Origin: JBBQSN01 sp038213835
GTDB taxonomy: Bacteria; Actinomycetota; Actinomycetes; Actinomycetales; CAWJMD01
Assembly: GCA_038213835.1 (NCBI GenBank)
Contig: JBBQSN010000048.1
Span: 1-21,631, forward strand
Reading direction: 5' to 3'
DNA: 21,631 nt
Made by a program: the position numbers and the translations under genes. The notes beneath the pieces were generated by a model. It was not told the DNA's origin. It ran no database searches and saw nothing but the letters and a program-made list of their open reading frames with translations. This document shows positions 15,014 to 21,631 of this stretch, one piece after another; the first letter of the stretch is position 1; the number at the start of each line of letters is the position of its first letter.

Positions 15014-16498
15014 TTGCCCGATTCCGCGGACCTGCTCGCAGCCTGGCCGCTCGTCAGCGCCGACCTGCAGGACGACCCTCGGGTCAGCCCCCAGCAGATG
15101 GCCTTCCTGCGGCTCTCGCGCCCCCTCGTGCTGGTCGACGGCACCGCCGTCTTCGCCGTCCCGGACGAGCTCACCAAGCAGATGATCGAGAGCCGCCTGC
15201 GCGAGCCGATCGCCGAGCTGCTGAGCACCCGGTTCTCCCAACCGGTCCGGCTCGCCTTCACCGTCGACGCCGACGCCGCCTCGGTGCCCGACGACCCGGC
15301 ACCGGCCATCGCCGCGCCGGACGACCTGCACGACCGCGCGGCCGAGGCGCACACCCTCGACCGGAGCACCGCTGACGACGACCCGTTCGCCCCGGGCGGC
15401 GGCTTCAGCGGCCGGCATGTCGGCGGCGCCACGCGTCCCCGCGACACCCAGCGCGGCATCGAGCCGGCTCGGCTGAACCCGCGCTACACCTTCGACACCT
15501 TCGTCATCGGCGCCTCGAACCGGTTCGCGCACGCCGCATCGGTCGCGGTCGCCGAGGCGCCGGCCAAGGCGTACAACCCGCTGTTCGTCTACGGCGACTC
15601 CGGCCTGGGCAAGACCCACCTGCTGCACGCGATCGGCGACTACGCCCAGCACCTGTACCCGGGTGTGCGGGTCCGGTACGTGAACTCCGAGGAGTTCACG
15701 AACGAGTTCATCAACTCGATCCGCGACGACAAGGCCCAGGTGTTCCAGCGCCGGTACCGCGACGTCGACGTGCTGCTCATCGACGACATCCAGTTCCTGC
15801 AGGGCAAGGTGCAGACGCAGGAGGAGTTCTTCCACACCTTCAACGCGCTGCACCAGGCGAACAAGCAGGTCGTCATCACCTCGGACCTGCCTCCCAAGCA
15901 GCTCTCCGGCTTCGAGGAGCGGATGCGCTCGCGGTTCGAGTGGGGCCTGCTCACCGACGTGCAGCCGCCCGACCTCGAGACCCGGATCGCGATCCTGCGC
16001 AAGAAGGCCATCGGCGACTCGCTGCGAGCCCCGGACGACGTCCTGGAGTACATCGCCTCCAAGATCTCGACCAACATCCGCGAGCTCGAGGGCGCCTTGA
16101 TCCGGGTGACGGCGTTCGCCAGCCTGAATCGTCAGCCGGTCGACCTCCAGCTCGCCGAGGTCGTGCTCAAGGACCTCATCTCCGACGACGGGGGCCACGA
16201 CATCACCGCGGCCACGATCATGGCCCAGACCGCCGACTACTTCGGTCTGACCCTCGAGGACCTCACCGGTACCTCGCGCTCGCGGGTGCTCGTCACGGCC
16301 CGGCAGATCGCCATGTACCTGTGCCGGGAGATGACCGACCTGTCGCTGCCCAAGATCGGACAGGCCTTCGGTGGCCGCGACCACACCACCGTGATGCACG
16401 CGAACCGCAAGGTGCGCGAGCTGATGACCGAACGCCGCTCGATCTACAACCAGGTCACCGAGCTGACGAACCGGATCCGGCAGCAGCCTCGCGGCTGA
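15014..16498 (+). CDS. dnaA: Chromosomal replication initiator DnaA
   Basis: A 494-residue initiator from TTG 15014. Domain I spans about 5-88. Domain II is a short acidic linker to about 150. The AAA+ domain III begins at NPRYTFDTFVIGASN, with Walker A GDSGLGKT (194-201) and Walker B LLIDDIQF (254-261). The arginine-rich sensor segments follow, and domain IV carries the box-binding GRDHTTV (454-460). The TTG start is chosen for its perfect ribosome binding site and its normal domain I length. GTG at 14945 or 14963 would add 17-23 residues. Orientation is divergent from rpmH, as in most actinomycetes. The upstream DnaA boxes suggest autoregulation. Confidence 0.97.
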   Translation: MPDSADLLAAWPLVSADLQDDPRVSPQQMAFLRLSRPLVLVDGTAVFAVPDELTKQMIESRLREPIAELLSTRFSQPVRLAFTVDADAASVPDDPAPAIAAPDDLHDRAAEAHTLDRSTADDDPFAPGGGFSGRHVGGATRPRDTQRGIEPARLNPRYTFDTFVIGASNRFAHAASVAVAEAPAKAYNPLFVYGDSGLGKTHLLHAIGDYAQHLYPGVRVRYVNSEEFTNEFINSIRDDKAQVFQRRYRDVDVLLIDDIQFLQGKVQTQEEFFHTFNALHQANKQVVITSDLPPKQLSGFEERMRSRFEWGLLTDVQPPDLETRIAILRKKAIGDSLRAPDDVLEYIASKISTNIRELEGALIRVTAFASLNRQPVDLQLAEVVLKDLISDDGGHDITAATIMAQTADYFGLTLEDLTGTSRSRVLVTARQIAMYLCREMTDLSLPKIGQAFGGRDHTTVMHANRKVRELMTERRSIYNQVTELTNRIRQQPRG

Positions 16499-16556
16499 GC
16501 CCGGTCCGACCCGCCCGACCCGCCCCTTCGGGGTCTTCTCCCTCGTCTCCCACACC

Positions 16557-16577
16557 TGTGGACAACTCTGTGGACAC
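16557..16577 (-). promoter_or_regulatory. Double DnaA box in oriC
   Basis: TGTGGACAA and TGTGGACAC in tandem, 12 bases start to start, just before the most AT-containing stretch of the spacer. This arrangement suits cooperative DnaA loading. Confidence 0.8.
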
Positions 16578-16884
16578 ATCGAGGTAACCGTTTTCGCCCG
16601 TTTCGTCACGCCCCCCGATCCGATCGATCCACGGCCGACCGCGGGACGTCCTGCGAACGGTGGACAGCCGGTGGACGGCCGGTGGATGACGACAGGACGA
16701 CACCGCCCCGCGGCCCGTCCGTCCACACCGAGGGACGCGGTGGAGGTCCGTCGTCAACACGCCGTCCACAGGCGTGCTGGCCGCTGACCTGCGACGACGG
16801 TGCTCGTCCCCAGCGTGCACAGCGGCGAAGACGACGAAGAACTGGTCATCTCGAGGAAGGGGGATCACACGGCATCTCTGCGGA

Positions 16885-16893
16885 TGTGGACAA
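16885..16893 (-). promoter_or_regulatory. Single perfect DnaA box in oriC
   Basis: TGTGGACAA, complement of TTGTCCACA, same orientation as the other perfect boxes and about 320 bases from the double box. Confidence 0.8.
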
Positions 16894-16971
16894 CCTGCCC
16901 GCAGACCCGAGCGACCGACGACGGGCGGGCGACCGCCGGGCGACGAGCACCACGTCGACCGGGAGACCAGG

Positions 16972-17001
16972 TTCACCCCGGCCGTCGTCCTGCCGTACTG
17001 T
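16972..17001 (+). promoter_or_regulatory. dnaN promoter candidate (TTCACC-N18-TACTGT)
   Basis: TTCACC at 16972-16977 and TACTGT at 16996-17001 have 18-base spacing. The predicted start near 17008 gives a leader of about 90 bases. Confidence 0.5.
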
Positions 17002-17096
17002 CGGGCCCGCAATCCTGCGTGCGGTCCCCTGAGGTCGTCCCCGACGTCCGGGGGACCTGTGGCGGCGGGGCCGTGGACCGTCCGGAAGGGGTCGTT

Positions 17097-18227
17097 GTGA
17101 AGCTGCGCGTTGAGCGCGACGTGCTGGCCGAGGCCGTCACGTGGACGGCGAGGTCCCTGCCGAGCCGCCCGCCCGTGCCGGTCCTCGCCGGTCTGCTGCT
17201 GGAGGCCGGTGCCGACGGCGTGCTCCAGCTGTCCGGCTTCGACTACGAGGTCTCCGCCCGGGTCGAGGTCCCAGCCGACGTCACCGAGCCCGGTCAGGCG
17301 CTGGTGTCCGGCCGGCTGCTGGCCGACATCTGCCGGAGCCTGCCCGACAAGCCGGTCGAGCTGGCCCAGGAGGGCTCCAAGATCGTGCTCACCTGCGGGG
17401 CGAGCCGGTTCACCCTGATGACGATGCCGGTCGAGGAGTACCCCGCCCGCCCGGACATGCCGGCCGAGGCCGGCACCGTCTCCTCAGAGGTGTTCAGTGC
17501 GGCCGTCGCCCAGGTCACCGTGGCCGCGAGCCGCGACGAGACGCTGCCGATCCTCACCGGCGTCCGGATGGAGATCACCGGCGACACGGTCACGCTGCTG
17601 GCCACCGACCGGTACCGGCTCGCGATGCGCGAGCTGCCCTGGCGCAACGCCGGCGGCGACACCGAGACCGCCACCCTGGTGCGGGCGCGCACGCTGTCCG
17701 AGGTCGCCAAGACCCTGGGCCAGGGCGGCGACGTCACCGTGGCGCTGTCCTCCGACGGCGGTCAGGAGCTGATCGGCTTCTCCGCCGGCGGCCGTCGCAC
17801 CACCTCGCTGCTGGTCGACGGCGACTACCCGAAGGTGCGCGCGCTGTTCCCTGCCCAGGCGCAGACCTACGCGGTGGTCACCACCGCGGCGCTGATCGAG
17901 GCGGTGCGCCGCGTGGCGCTGGTCGCCGAGCGCAACACCCCGGTCCGGCTCTCGTTCGCCGAGGGCGAGGTCGTGCTCGAGGCCGGTCAGGGCGACGACG
18001 CCCAGGCGTCCGAGCGCCTCGAGGCGAACCTGGTCGGCGAGGACATCACGATCGCCTTCAACCCCGGCTTCCTGCTCGACGGCCTGCAGGCCCTCGGCAC
18101 CCCGCACGTGCGGCTCTCGTTCACCCAGTCGACCAAGCCGGCGGTGCTCACGGGTCAGGAGAGCGCCGAGGGCGAGGACGACACCGGCTACCGGTACCTG
18201 CTGATGCCGGTCCGGATGGCCGGCTGA
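17097..18227 (+). CDS. dnaN: DNA polymerase III sliding clamp (beta subunit)
   Basis: A 376-residue clamp, normal for the family, with three repeated domains (about 1-120, 125-250 and 255-376). It starts MKLRVERDVLAEAVTWTARS and ends in YRYLLMPVRM, the conserved C-terminus that lines the partner-binding pocket. Domain II carries RDETLPILTGVRMEI and ATDRYRLAMRELPW. It encircles DNA and holds replicative polymerase and many repair proteins. GTG 17097 is supported by GGAAGGGG at 17084-17091; the open frame continues upstream but has no clamp sequence. Confidence 0.97.
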   Translation: MKLRVERDVLAEAVTWTARSLPSRPPVPVLAGLLLEAGADGVLQLSGFDYEVSARVEVPADVTEPGQALVSGRLLADICRSLPDKPVELAQEGSKIVLTCGASRFTLMTMPVEEYPARPDMPAEAGTVSSEVFSAAVAQVTVAASRDETLPILTGVRMEITGDTVTLLATDRYRLAMRELPWRNAGGDTETATLVRARTLSEVAKTLGQGGDVTVALSSDGGQELIGFSAGGRRTTSLLVDGDYPKVRALFPAQAQTYAVVTTAALIEAVRRVALVAERNTPVRLSFAEGEVVLEAGQGDDAQASERLEANLVGEDITIAFNPGFLLDGLQALGTPHVRLSFTQSTKPAVLTGQESAEGEDDTGYRYLLMPVRMAG

Positions 18228-18279
18228 GCCGGCAGGCCACACCTCCGTCCGACCCCACCTCACCCCCACGGGAGCGCCC

Positions 18280-19257
18280 ATGCACATCGGACTCGTCGGC
18301 CTCGGCAAGATGGGCCACAACATGCGTGAGCGGCTGCGCCGCGGGGGTGTCGAGGTCACCGGCTTCGACCGCAACCAGGACGTCTCGGACACCGCGACGC
18401 TGGCGGCCATGGTCGAGGCGCTGCCCGCTCCGCGCACGGTCTGGATCATGGTGCCCGTCGAGGTCGTCCAGCCTGTGATCGACGAGCTCTGCGGCCTGCT
18501 CTCCGAGGGCGACCTGGTGATCGAGGGCGGCAACTCGCGGTTCAGCCAGGACGCCGTCAACGCGGAGAGGCTCGCCGAGCACGGCGTCGGCTACCTCGAC
18601 TGCGGCGTCTCCGGTGGCGTGTGGGGCCTGGACAACGGCTACGGCCTGATGGTCGGCGGTGACGCCGCCCTGGTCGAGCGCGCGATGCCCGTCTTCGACG
18701 CCCTGCGGCCGGAGGGGCCGCGAGAGGAGGGGTTCGTCCACGCCGGGGCGATCGGTGCCGGTCACTACGCGAAGATGGTGCACAACGGTATCGAGTACGG
18801 CTTGATGCACGCGTACGCCGAGGGGTACGAATTGTTGATGGCCAAGGACATCGTCACCGACGTGCACGGGGCCTTCCAGGCCTGGACCCGCGGCACCGTC
18901 GTGCGCTCCTGGCTGCTCGACCTGCTGGTCAAGGCGCTCGAGGAGGACCCGGGCCTGGAGCAGATCAAGGGCTACGCCGACGACTCGGGCGAGGGCCGCT
19001 GGACCGTCGAGGAGGCGATCGCCAACGCGGTCCCGATGCCGGTCATCAGCGCCGCGCTCTTCGCGCGCTTCGCCTCCCGCCAGGAGGACTCCCCGGCGAT
19101 CAAGGCGGTCGCCGCCCTGCGCAACCAGTTCGGCGGCCACGCCGTCACCGCGGCCGGTGAGGTGCTGGAGCCGGGCGAGGGCCCCGGCACCGACCCCGAG
19201 CACGCGGACGAGGCGGGTCCCACGTCCGGCACCGGCGAGACCATCGAAGGTCGCTGA
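18280..19257 (+). CDS. gnd: 6-phosphogluconate dehydrogenase, decarboxylating, short NAD-type
   Basis: A 325-residue enzyme of the short (GntZ/YqeC-like) 6PGDH group, which oxidises 6-phosphogluconate to ribulose 5-phosphate and CO2. GLVGLGKMG (4-12) binds the dinucleotide. D30 after the second strand (TGFDRNQD) stands where NADP-specific enzymes have NRT, so NAD preference is likely. The substrate motifs GGNS (83-86), GVSGGVWG (109-116) and catalytic K165/N169 in HYAKMVHNGIEYG are present. About 30 low-complexity residues follow the fold. ATG 18280 has GGAG at 18271-18274. Its place between dnaN and recF is a conserved actinobacterial insertion. Confidence 0.95.
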   Translation: MHIGLVGLGKMGHNMRERLRRGGVEVTGFDRNQDVSDTATLAAMVEALPAPRTVWIMVPVEVVQPVIDELCGLLSEGDLVIEGGNSRFSQDAVNAERLAEHGVGYLDCGVSGGVWGLDNGYGLMVGGDAALVERAMPVFDALRPEGPREEGFVHAGAIGAGHYAKMVHNGIEYGLMHAYAEGYELLMAKDIVTDVHGAFQAWTRGTVVRSWLLDLLVKALEEDPGLEQIKGYADDSGEGRWTVEEAIANAVPMPVISAALFARFASRQEDSPAIKAVAALRNQFGGHAVTAAGEVLEPGEGPGTDPEHADEAGPTSGTGETIEGR

Positions 19258-19264
19258 GGCCGCC

Positions 19265-20482
19265 CTGCACGTCAGCCACCTCTCGCTCGCCGACTTCCGC
19301 AGCTACCCGCAGGTCGAGCTCGCGCTCTCACCCGGCCCCACCGCGCTGGTGGGGCCGAACGGGCAGGGCAAGACCAACCTGGTCGAGGCGATCGGCTACG
19401 TGGCCACGCTCGGCAGCCACCGGGTCGCCACCGACGCCCCGCTGGTGCGTGCCGGGGCCGAGCGGGCGGTGATCCGCACGGCGGTCGAGCGCGACGGCCG
19501 GACCACGGTGGTCGAGATCGAGATCACGCCAGGACGCGCCAACCGGGCCAAGCTGAACCGCTCGCCGGTGCCCCGGCCGCGCGAGGTGCTCGGGGTGCTG
19601 CGCTCGGTCCTGTTCGCGCCCGAGGACCTCGCCCTGGTCAAGGGCGACCCGGAGGGACGGCGGCGCTTCCTCGACGACCTGCTGGTGCTGCTGGCGCCGC
19701 GCTACGCGGGGGTCCGCGCGGACTACGACCGGGTGCTGCGGCAGCGGAACACGCTGCTGAAGCAGGCGTCGCCGGCGCGCGGGCGCGGGCGGTCCCGGCC
19801 GCGGCGCGAGGACGCCTCCGCAACCGGCGACACCTCCGGGGCCACGGTCGACTCGACCCTGGACGTGTGGGACGCCCAGCTCGCCACCCTCGGTGCCGAG
19901 CTGCTCGCGGCCCGGTTGTTCCTGGTCCACCGGCTGGTGCCGTACGTGCGCGAGGCCTACCGGCGGGTCTCGGACGCCGCCGGTCTGGCCGTGCTCGGCT
20001 ACCGCTCCAGCGTGGACGAGGTGCTGCCCGGCATCGGGCCCGCGCTGGCGGGCGACGGCGAGCTCCCCGGCCGCGCCGTGCTCGTGGAGGCGATGACCGC
20101 CGCGCTCACGCAGGCCAGGCCGCGCGAGGTGGAGCGCGGCCAGTCGCTCGTCGGCCCGCACCGCGACGACCTGCTGCTCGACCTCGGGGAGCTGCCGGCC
20201 AAGGGGTACGCCAGCCACGGCGAGTCCTGGTCGTTCGCGCTGGCGCTGCGGCTCGGGTCCTACCAGCTGTTGCGGTCCGAGGCCGGCTCGGGTGACGGTG
20301 ATCCGGTGCTGGTGCTCGACGACGTCTTCGCCGAGCTCGACTCCGGCCGGCGCACCCGCCTCGCGGGCCTGGTCGCCGGTGCCGAGCAGGTGCTGGTGAC
20401 CGCGGCGGTCGAGGCCGACGTCCCGCCCGAGCTGGTCGGCGACCGGGTCGTGGTGCGGGCCGGTGAGGTCACCCGTGACTGA
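19265..20482 (+). CDS. recF: DNA replication and repair protein RecF
   Basis: From CTG 19265 the protein has 405 residues and begins with the expected HVSHLSLADFRSYPQVEL. Walker A is GPNGQGKT (30-37), the signature region is YASHGESWSFALALRLG (315-331) and Walker B is VLVLDDVFAELD (348-359). It is an SMC-like ATPase that binds gapped DNA and helps load RecA. About 30 Arg/Gly/Ser-rich residues (169-198) are inserted near the coiled-coil arm. No ATG, GTG or TTG fits the N-terminus; GAGG lies 5 bases before the CTG. The only upstream start in frame is GTG 19157, which would overlap gnd by about 100 bases and add 36 unrelated residues. Confidence 0.92.
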   Translation: MHVSHLSLADFRSYPQVELALSPGPTALVGPNGQGKTNLVEAIGYVATLGSHRVATDAPLVRAGAERAVIRTAVERDGRTTVVEIEITPGRANRAKLNRSPVPRPREVLGVLRSVLFAPEDLALVKGDPEGRRRFLDDLLVLLAPRYAGVRADYDRVLRQRNTLLKQASPARGRGRSRPRREDASATGDTSGATVDSTLDVWDAQLATLGAELLAARLFLVHRLVPYVREAYRRVSDAAGLAVLGYRSSVDEVLPGIGPALAGDGELPGRAVLVEAMTAALTQARPREVERGQSLVGPHRDDLLLDLGELPAKGYASHGESWSFALALRLGSYQLLRSEAGSGDGDPVLVLDDVFAELDSGRRTRLAGLVAGAEQVLVTAAVEADVPPELVGDRVVVRAGEVTRD

Positions 20483-21062
20483 GACCCCCGGACCGAAGGG
20501 AGCCGGGTCTCCGGGTGCCGATCCGGTCCAGCCCACCGACGACGTCCCGGCCGAGGGGGGTGCGGGTGCGGCCAGGGCGGCGCTGGCCCGGGCCCGGGCG
20601 GCGGCGGCGGCCAAGGGGCTGCGGCCCGGTAGCCCGGCCAAGGGGCGCACCGGGTCCAGGCGACGACGTGAGGACGGCGCGCGCTCGGGGTCCGGCGCCG
20701 ACGACCGCGACCCCCAGCCGTTCGCCCGCACGATCCAGCGGCTGCTGACCGAGCGGGCCTGGACCACCCCGGTCGCCGTCGGCGGTGTGATGGGCAGATG
20801 GGACCAGATCGTCGGCGAGGAGGTCGCGGCGCACTGCGTCCCGGAGACGTTCGCCGACCGCGTCCTGACCGTGCGCGCCGACTCCACCGCCTGGGCCACC
20901 CAGGTCCGGCTGCTCGCCCCCACGGTGCTCGCCCGCCTCACCGAAGAGCTCGGGTCCGGCGTCGTGGTGAAGCTGGTCGTCAAGGGTCCGTCCGGGCCGT
21001 CCTGGAAGCGTGGGTACCGCTCGGTGCAGGGGGGTCGCGGCCCCCGCGACACCTACGGCTGA
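20475..21062 (+). CDS. dciA: DciA-type helicase-associated protein (DUF721)
   Basis: A 195-residue protein. The first 80 residues are low complexity and rich in Ala, Arg and Gly. The DUF721 domain spans about 85-172: PFARTIQRLLTERAW, GRWDQIVGEEVAAHC, and the ADSTAWATQVRLLAP helix. DUF721 is the core of DciA, a helicase operator found in bacteria without DnaC/DnaI; the mycobacterial homologue Rv0004 at the same place is essential for replication. GTG 20475 is preferred over GTG 20463 because GAGG lies 6 bases upstream. It overlaps recF by 8 bases, so translation is probably coupled. Confidence 0.9.
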   Translation: MTETPGPKGAGSPGADPVQPTDDVPAEGGAGAARAALARARAAAAAKGLRPGSPAKGRTGSRRRREDGARSGSGADDRDPQPFARTIQRLLTERAWTTPVAVGGVMGRWDQIVGEEVAAHCVPETFADRVLTVRADSTAWATQVRLLAPTVLARLTEELGSGVVVKLVVKGPSGPSWKRGYRSVQGGRGPRDTYG

Positions 21063-21206
21063 GCCCCCTCGCCCCCCGCGCGTCGGAACGGCGTGCAGCG
21101 GCCTTGAGGGACCTGGAGCCGTGGGGGGAGTCGAACCTGCCCCGGTCAGGCAGGGAAATCGGCCTCTGCGGGTCATCAGGAGCACCATCTGGCGGCCGAG
21201 AGGGTC

Positions 21207-21212
21207 TAGGAT
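21207..21212 (+). promoter_or_regulatory. gyrB -10 element (TAGGAT)
   Basis: TAGGAT fits the actinobacterial -10. The predicted start is about 21219-21220. No clear -35 was found 16-18 bases upstream. Confidence 0.55.
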
Positions 21213-21219
21213 GGGGGTC

Positions 21220-21245
21220 GACGGTCACCCCAGCGGGTGACCGTC
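21220..21245 (+). promoter_or_regulatory. Perfect 11-bp inverted repeat at the start of the gyrB leader
   Basis: GACGGTCACCC (21220-21230) and GGGTGACCGTC (21235-21245) pair without mismatch around the loop CAGC. It lies one helical step after the -10, so it may form the 5' end of the mRNA or act as an operator at the start site. It lacks a T-run, and a terminator for dciA is less likely because it is downstream of the gyrB -10. Confidence 0.7.
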
Positions 21246-21297
21246 CGCCATGTCGGGAGCACCCTCTCGGCAACCGCGACGCAGGGAGCCGACCTTC

Positions 21298-21631
21298 GTG
21301 GCCGACGACGCACCGTCCAGCCAGCAGCCCGACCAGCCGGAGCAGGCCGTTCAGCCGGAGCAGGCCCTTCAGCCGGAGCAGGCCAAGCCCGACCTCACCG
21401 ACCTGGAGCCCACCGCGCACCCGGACGAGGCGCCGTCCCTGGCCCACCTCGACGGCGACGGCAGCTACGACGCCAGCGCCATCACCGTGCTGGAGGGCCT
21501 GGAGGCCGTCCGCAAGCGCCCGGGCATGTACATCGGGTCCACCGGCGAGCGTGGCCTGCACCACCTGGTGCAGGAGGTGGTCGACAACGCGGTCGACGAG
21601 GCCCTGGCCGGCTACTGCGACACCATCGACG
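21298..21631 (+). CDS. gyrB: DNA gyrase subunit B, 3' partial
   Basis: The window ends inside the gene; 111 codons are visible. After a low-complexity N-terminus of about 60 residues the GHKL ATPase begins with ITVLEGLEAVRKRPGMYIGS and HHLVQEVVDNAVDEALAGY, where the Asn of VVDNAVDEA is the Mg/ATP ligand. GyrB with GyrA introduces negative supercoils using ATP. GTG 21298 is chosen for GGGAG at 21283-21287 and a MADDA N-terminus. ATG 21250 is also in frame and would add 16 residues, but its upstream region is the hairpin and no clear ribosome site is seen. Confidence 0.95.
   Translation, partial: MADDAPSSQQPDQPEQAVQPEQALQPEQAKPDLTDLEPTAHPDEAPSLAHLDGDGSYDASAITVLEGLEAVRKRPGMYIGSTGERGLHHLVQEVVDNAVDEALAGYCDTID
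21334..21384 (+). repeat. Three 15-bp direct repeats in gyrB 5' end (18-bp period)
   Basis: CAGCCGGAGCAGGCC occurs at 21334-21348, 21352-21366 and 21370-21384 and encodes QPEQA three times (residues 13-29). It extends the disordered tail before the ATPase domain. Confidence 0.9.

Larger units (their letters stand above)
16499..17096. other. oriC-like dnaA-dnaN spacer, 598 bp
   Basis: No convincing gene. Perfect DnaA boxes (TGTGGACAA on the plus strand) lie at 16557-16565 and 16885-16893. One-mismatch TGTGGACAC is at 16569-16577, and weaker CCGTCCACA copies are at 16719-16727 and 16762-16770 in the opposite orientation. The least GC-rich stretch is about 16580-16608, next to the double box, a possible unwinding site. 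The dnaN promoter is at 16972-17001. The location between dnaA and dnaN and the boxes make this the origin; activity is inferred. Confidence 0.85.
21063..21297 (+). other. dciA-gyrB spacer with promoter, hairpins and a tRNA-like 3' end motif
   Basis: No gene is seen. It contains a 6-bp stem hairpin at 21136-21154 (CCTGCC/GGCAGG, 7-base loop), a minus-strand GGTTCGACTCC at 21135-21125 that resembles a tRNA T-loop, a -10 TAGGAT at 21207-21212 and a perfect hairpin at 21220-21245. Confidence 0.7.

Noticed and set aside
16517..16535. Terminator after dnaA (GACCC/GGGTC stem)
   Set aside because: Stem of five with a nine-base loop and only TTCTC after it; too weak to call.
14828..16726. 632-codon minus-strand open frame
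   Set aside because: Antisense to dnaA; no domain.
16800..17096. Upstream extension of the dnaN frame into oriC
   Set aside because: The clamp sequence starts at GTG 17097 with a good ribosome site; the extension covers the perfect DnaA box at 16885 and the promoter.
21220..21245. Hairpin as the dciA terminator
   Set aside because: No T-run and it lies after the gyrB -10, which makes a leader or operator role more likely.
1..21631. CRISPR arrays, insertion sequences, prophage genes or biosynthetic clusters
   Set aside because: No spaced direct repeats, transposase, integrase or phage-like genes were seen; the gene order is the uninterrupted origin core.

Overview
The window is the replication-origin core of a high-GC actinomycete chromosome. 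GTG starts dominate, GTGA stop/start overlaps are frequent, DnaA boxes are of the TTGTCCACA type, and the gene order is the classic actinobacterial one: sigM - anti-sigma - trxB - trxA - cwlM / parB - parA - rsmG - jag - yidC - yidD - rnpA - rpmH / dnaA - dnaN - gnd - recF - dciA - gyrB. An aminotransferase plus a Ddl-like ATP-grasp gene between cwlM and parB, and the overall protein style, suggest Pseudonocardiales (Pseudonocardia or a relative). That placement is an inference from familiarity, not from a search.

Layout. Positions 1-2670 (+): the C-terminal part of a membrane-anchored protein, an ECF sigma factor (SigM type) and its zinc-type anti-sigma factor, all joined by GTGA overlaps. 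2780-4247 (+): trxB and trxA, preceded by a promoter-like GGGAAC-N18-GTTG that fits redox-type ECF sigma factors. 4288-5475 (+): cwlM. 5477-6243 (-): a CxxC-containing GNAT protein coupled to a 41-residue membrane peptide. 6315-8668 (+): a PLP aminotransferase overlapping a divergent D-Ala-D-Ala ligase-like gene. 8669-14513 (-): parB, parA, rsmG, jag, yidC, yidD, rnpA, rpmH. 14514-15013: divergent rpmH/dnaA promoter region with DnaA boxes. 15014-16498 (+): dnaA. 16499-17096: oriC-like spacer. 17097-21062 (+): dnaN, gnd, recF, dciA. 21298-end (+): 5' part of gyrB.

How it works together. DnaA opens the origin, DciA (DUF721) is thought to help load the helicase, DnaN is the clamp, RecF acts at gaps and GyrB handles supercoiling. 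ParA and ParB with four near-identical parS sites (10799-11815) segregate the origin. RnpA, RpmH, YidD, YidC and Jag form the RNA/protein-biogenesis and membrane-insertion arm. The sigma/anti-sigma/thioredoxin block looks like a redox response module, and CwlM links to peptidoglycan control.

Most of this is a conserved housekeeping locus. The points that deserve a second look are: two parS copies lying inside the translated N-terminal extension of ParA, in the same codon phase; a near-identical 18-bp double DnaA box on each side of dnaA; the redox-type promoter before trxB; a perfect 11-bp stem hairpin placed at the predicted 5' end of the gyrB mRNA; the small membrane peptide coupled to the GNAT gene; and the aminotransferase/ATP-grasp pair.
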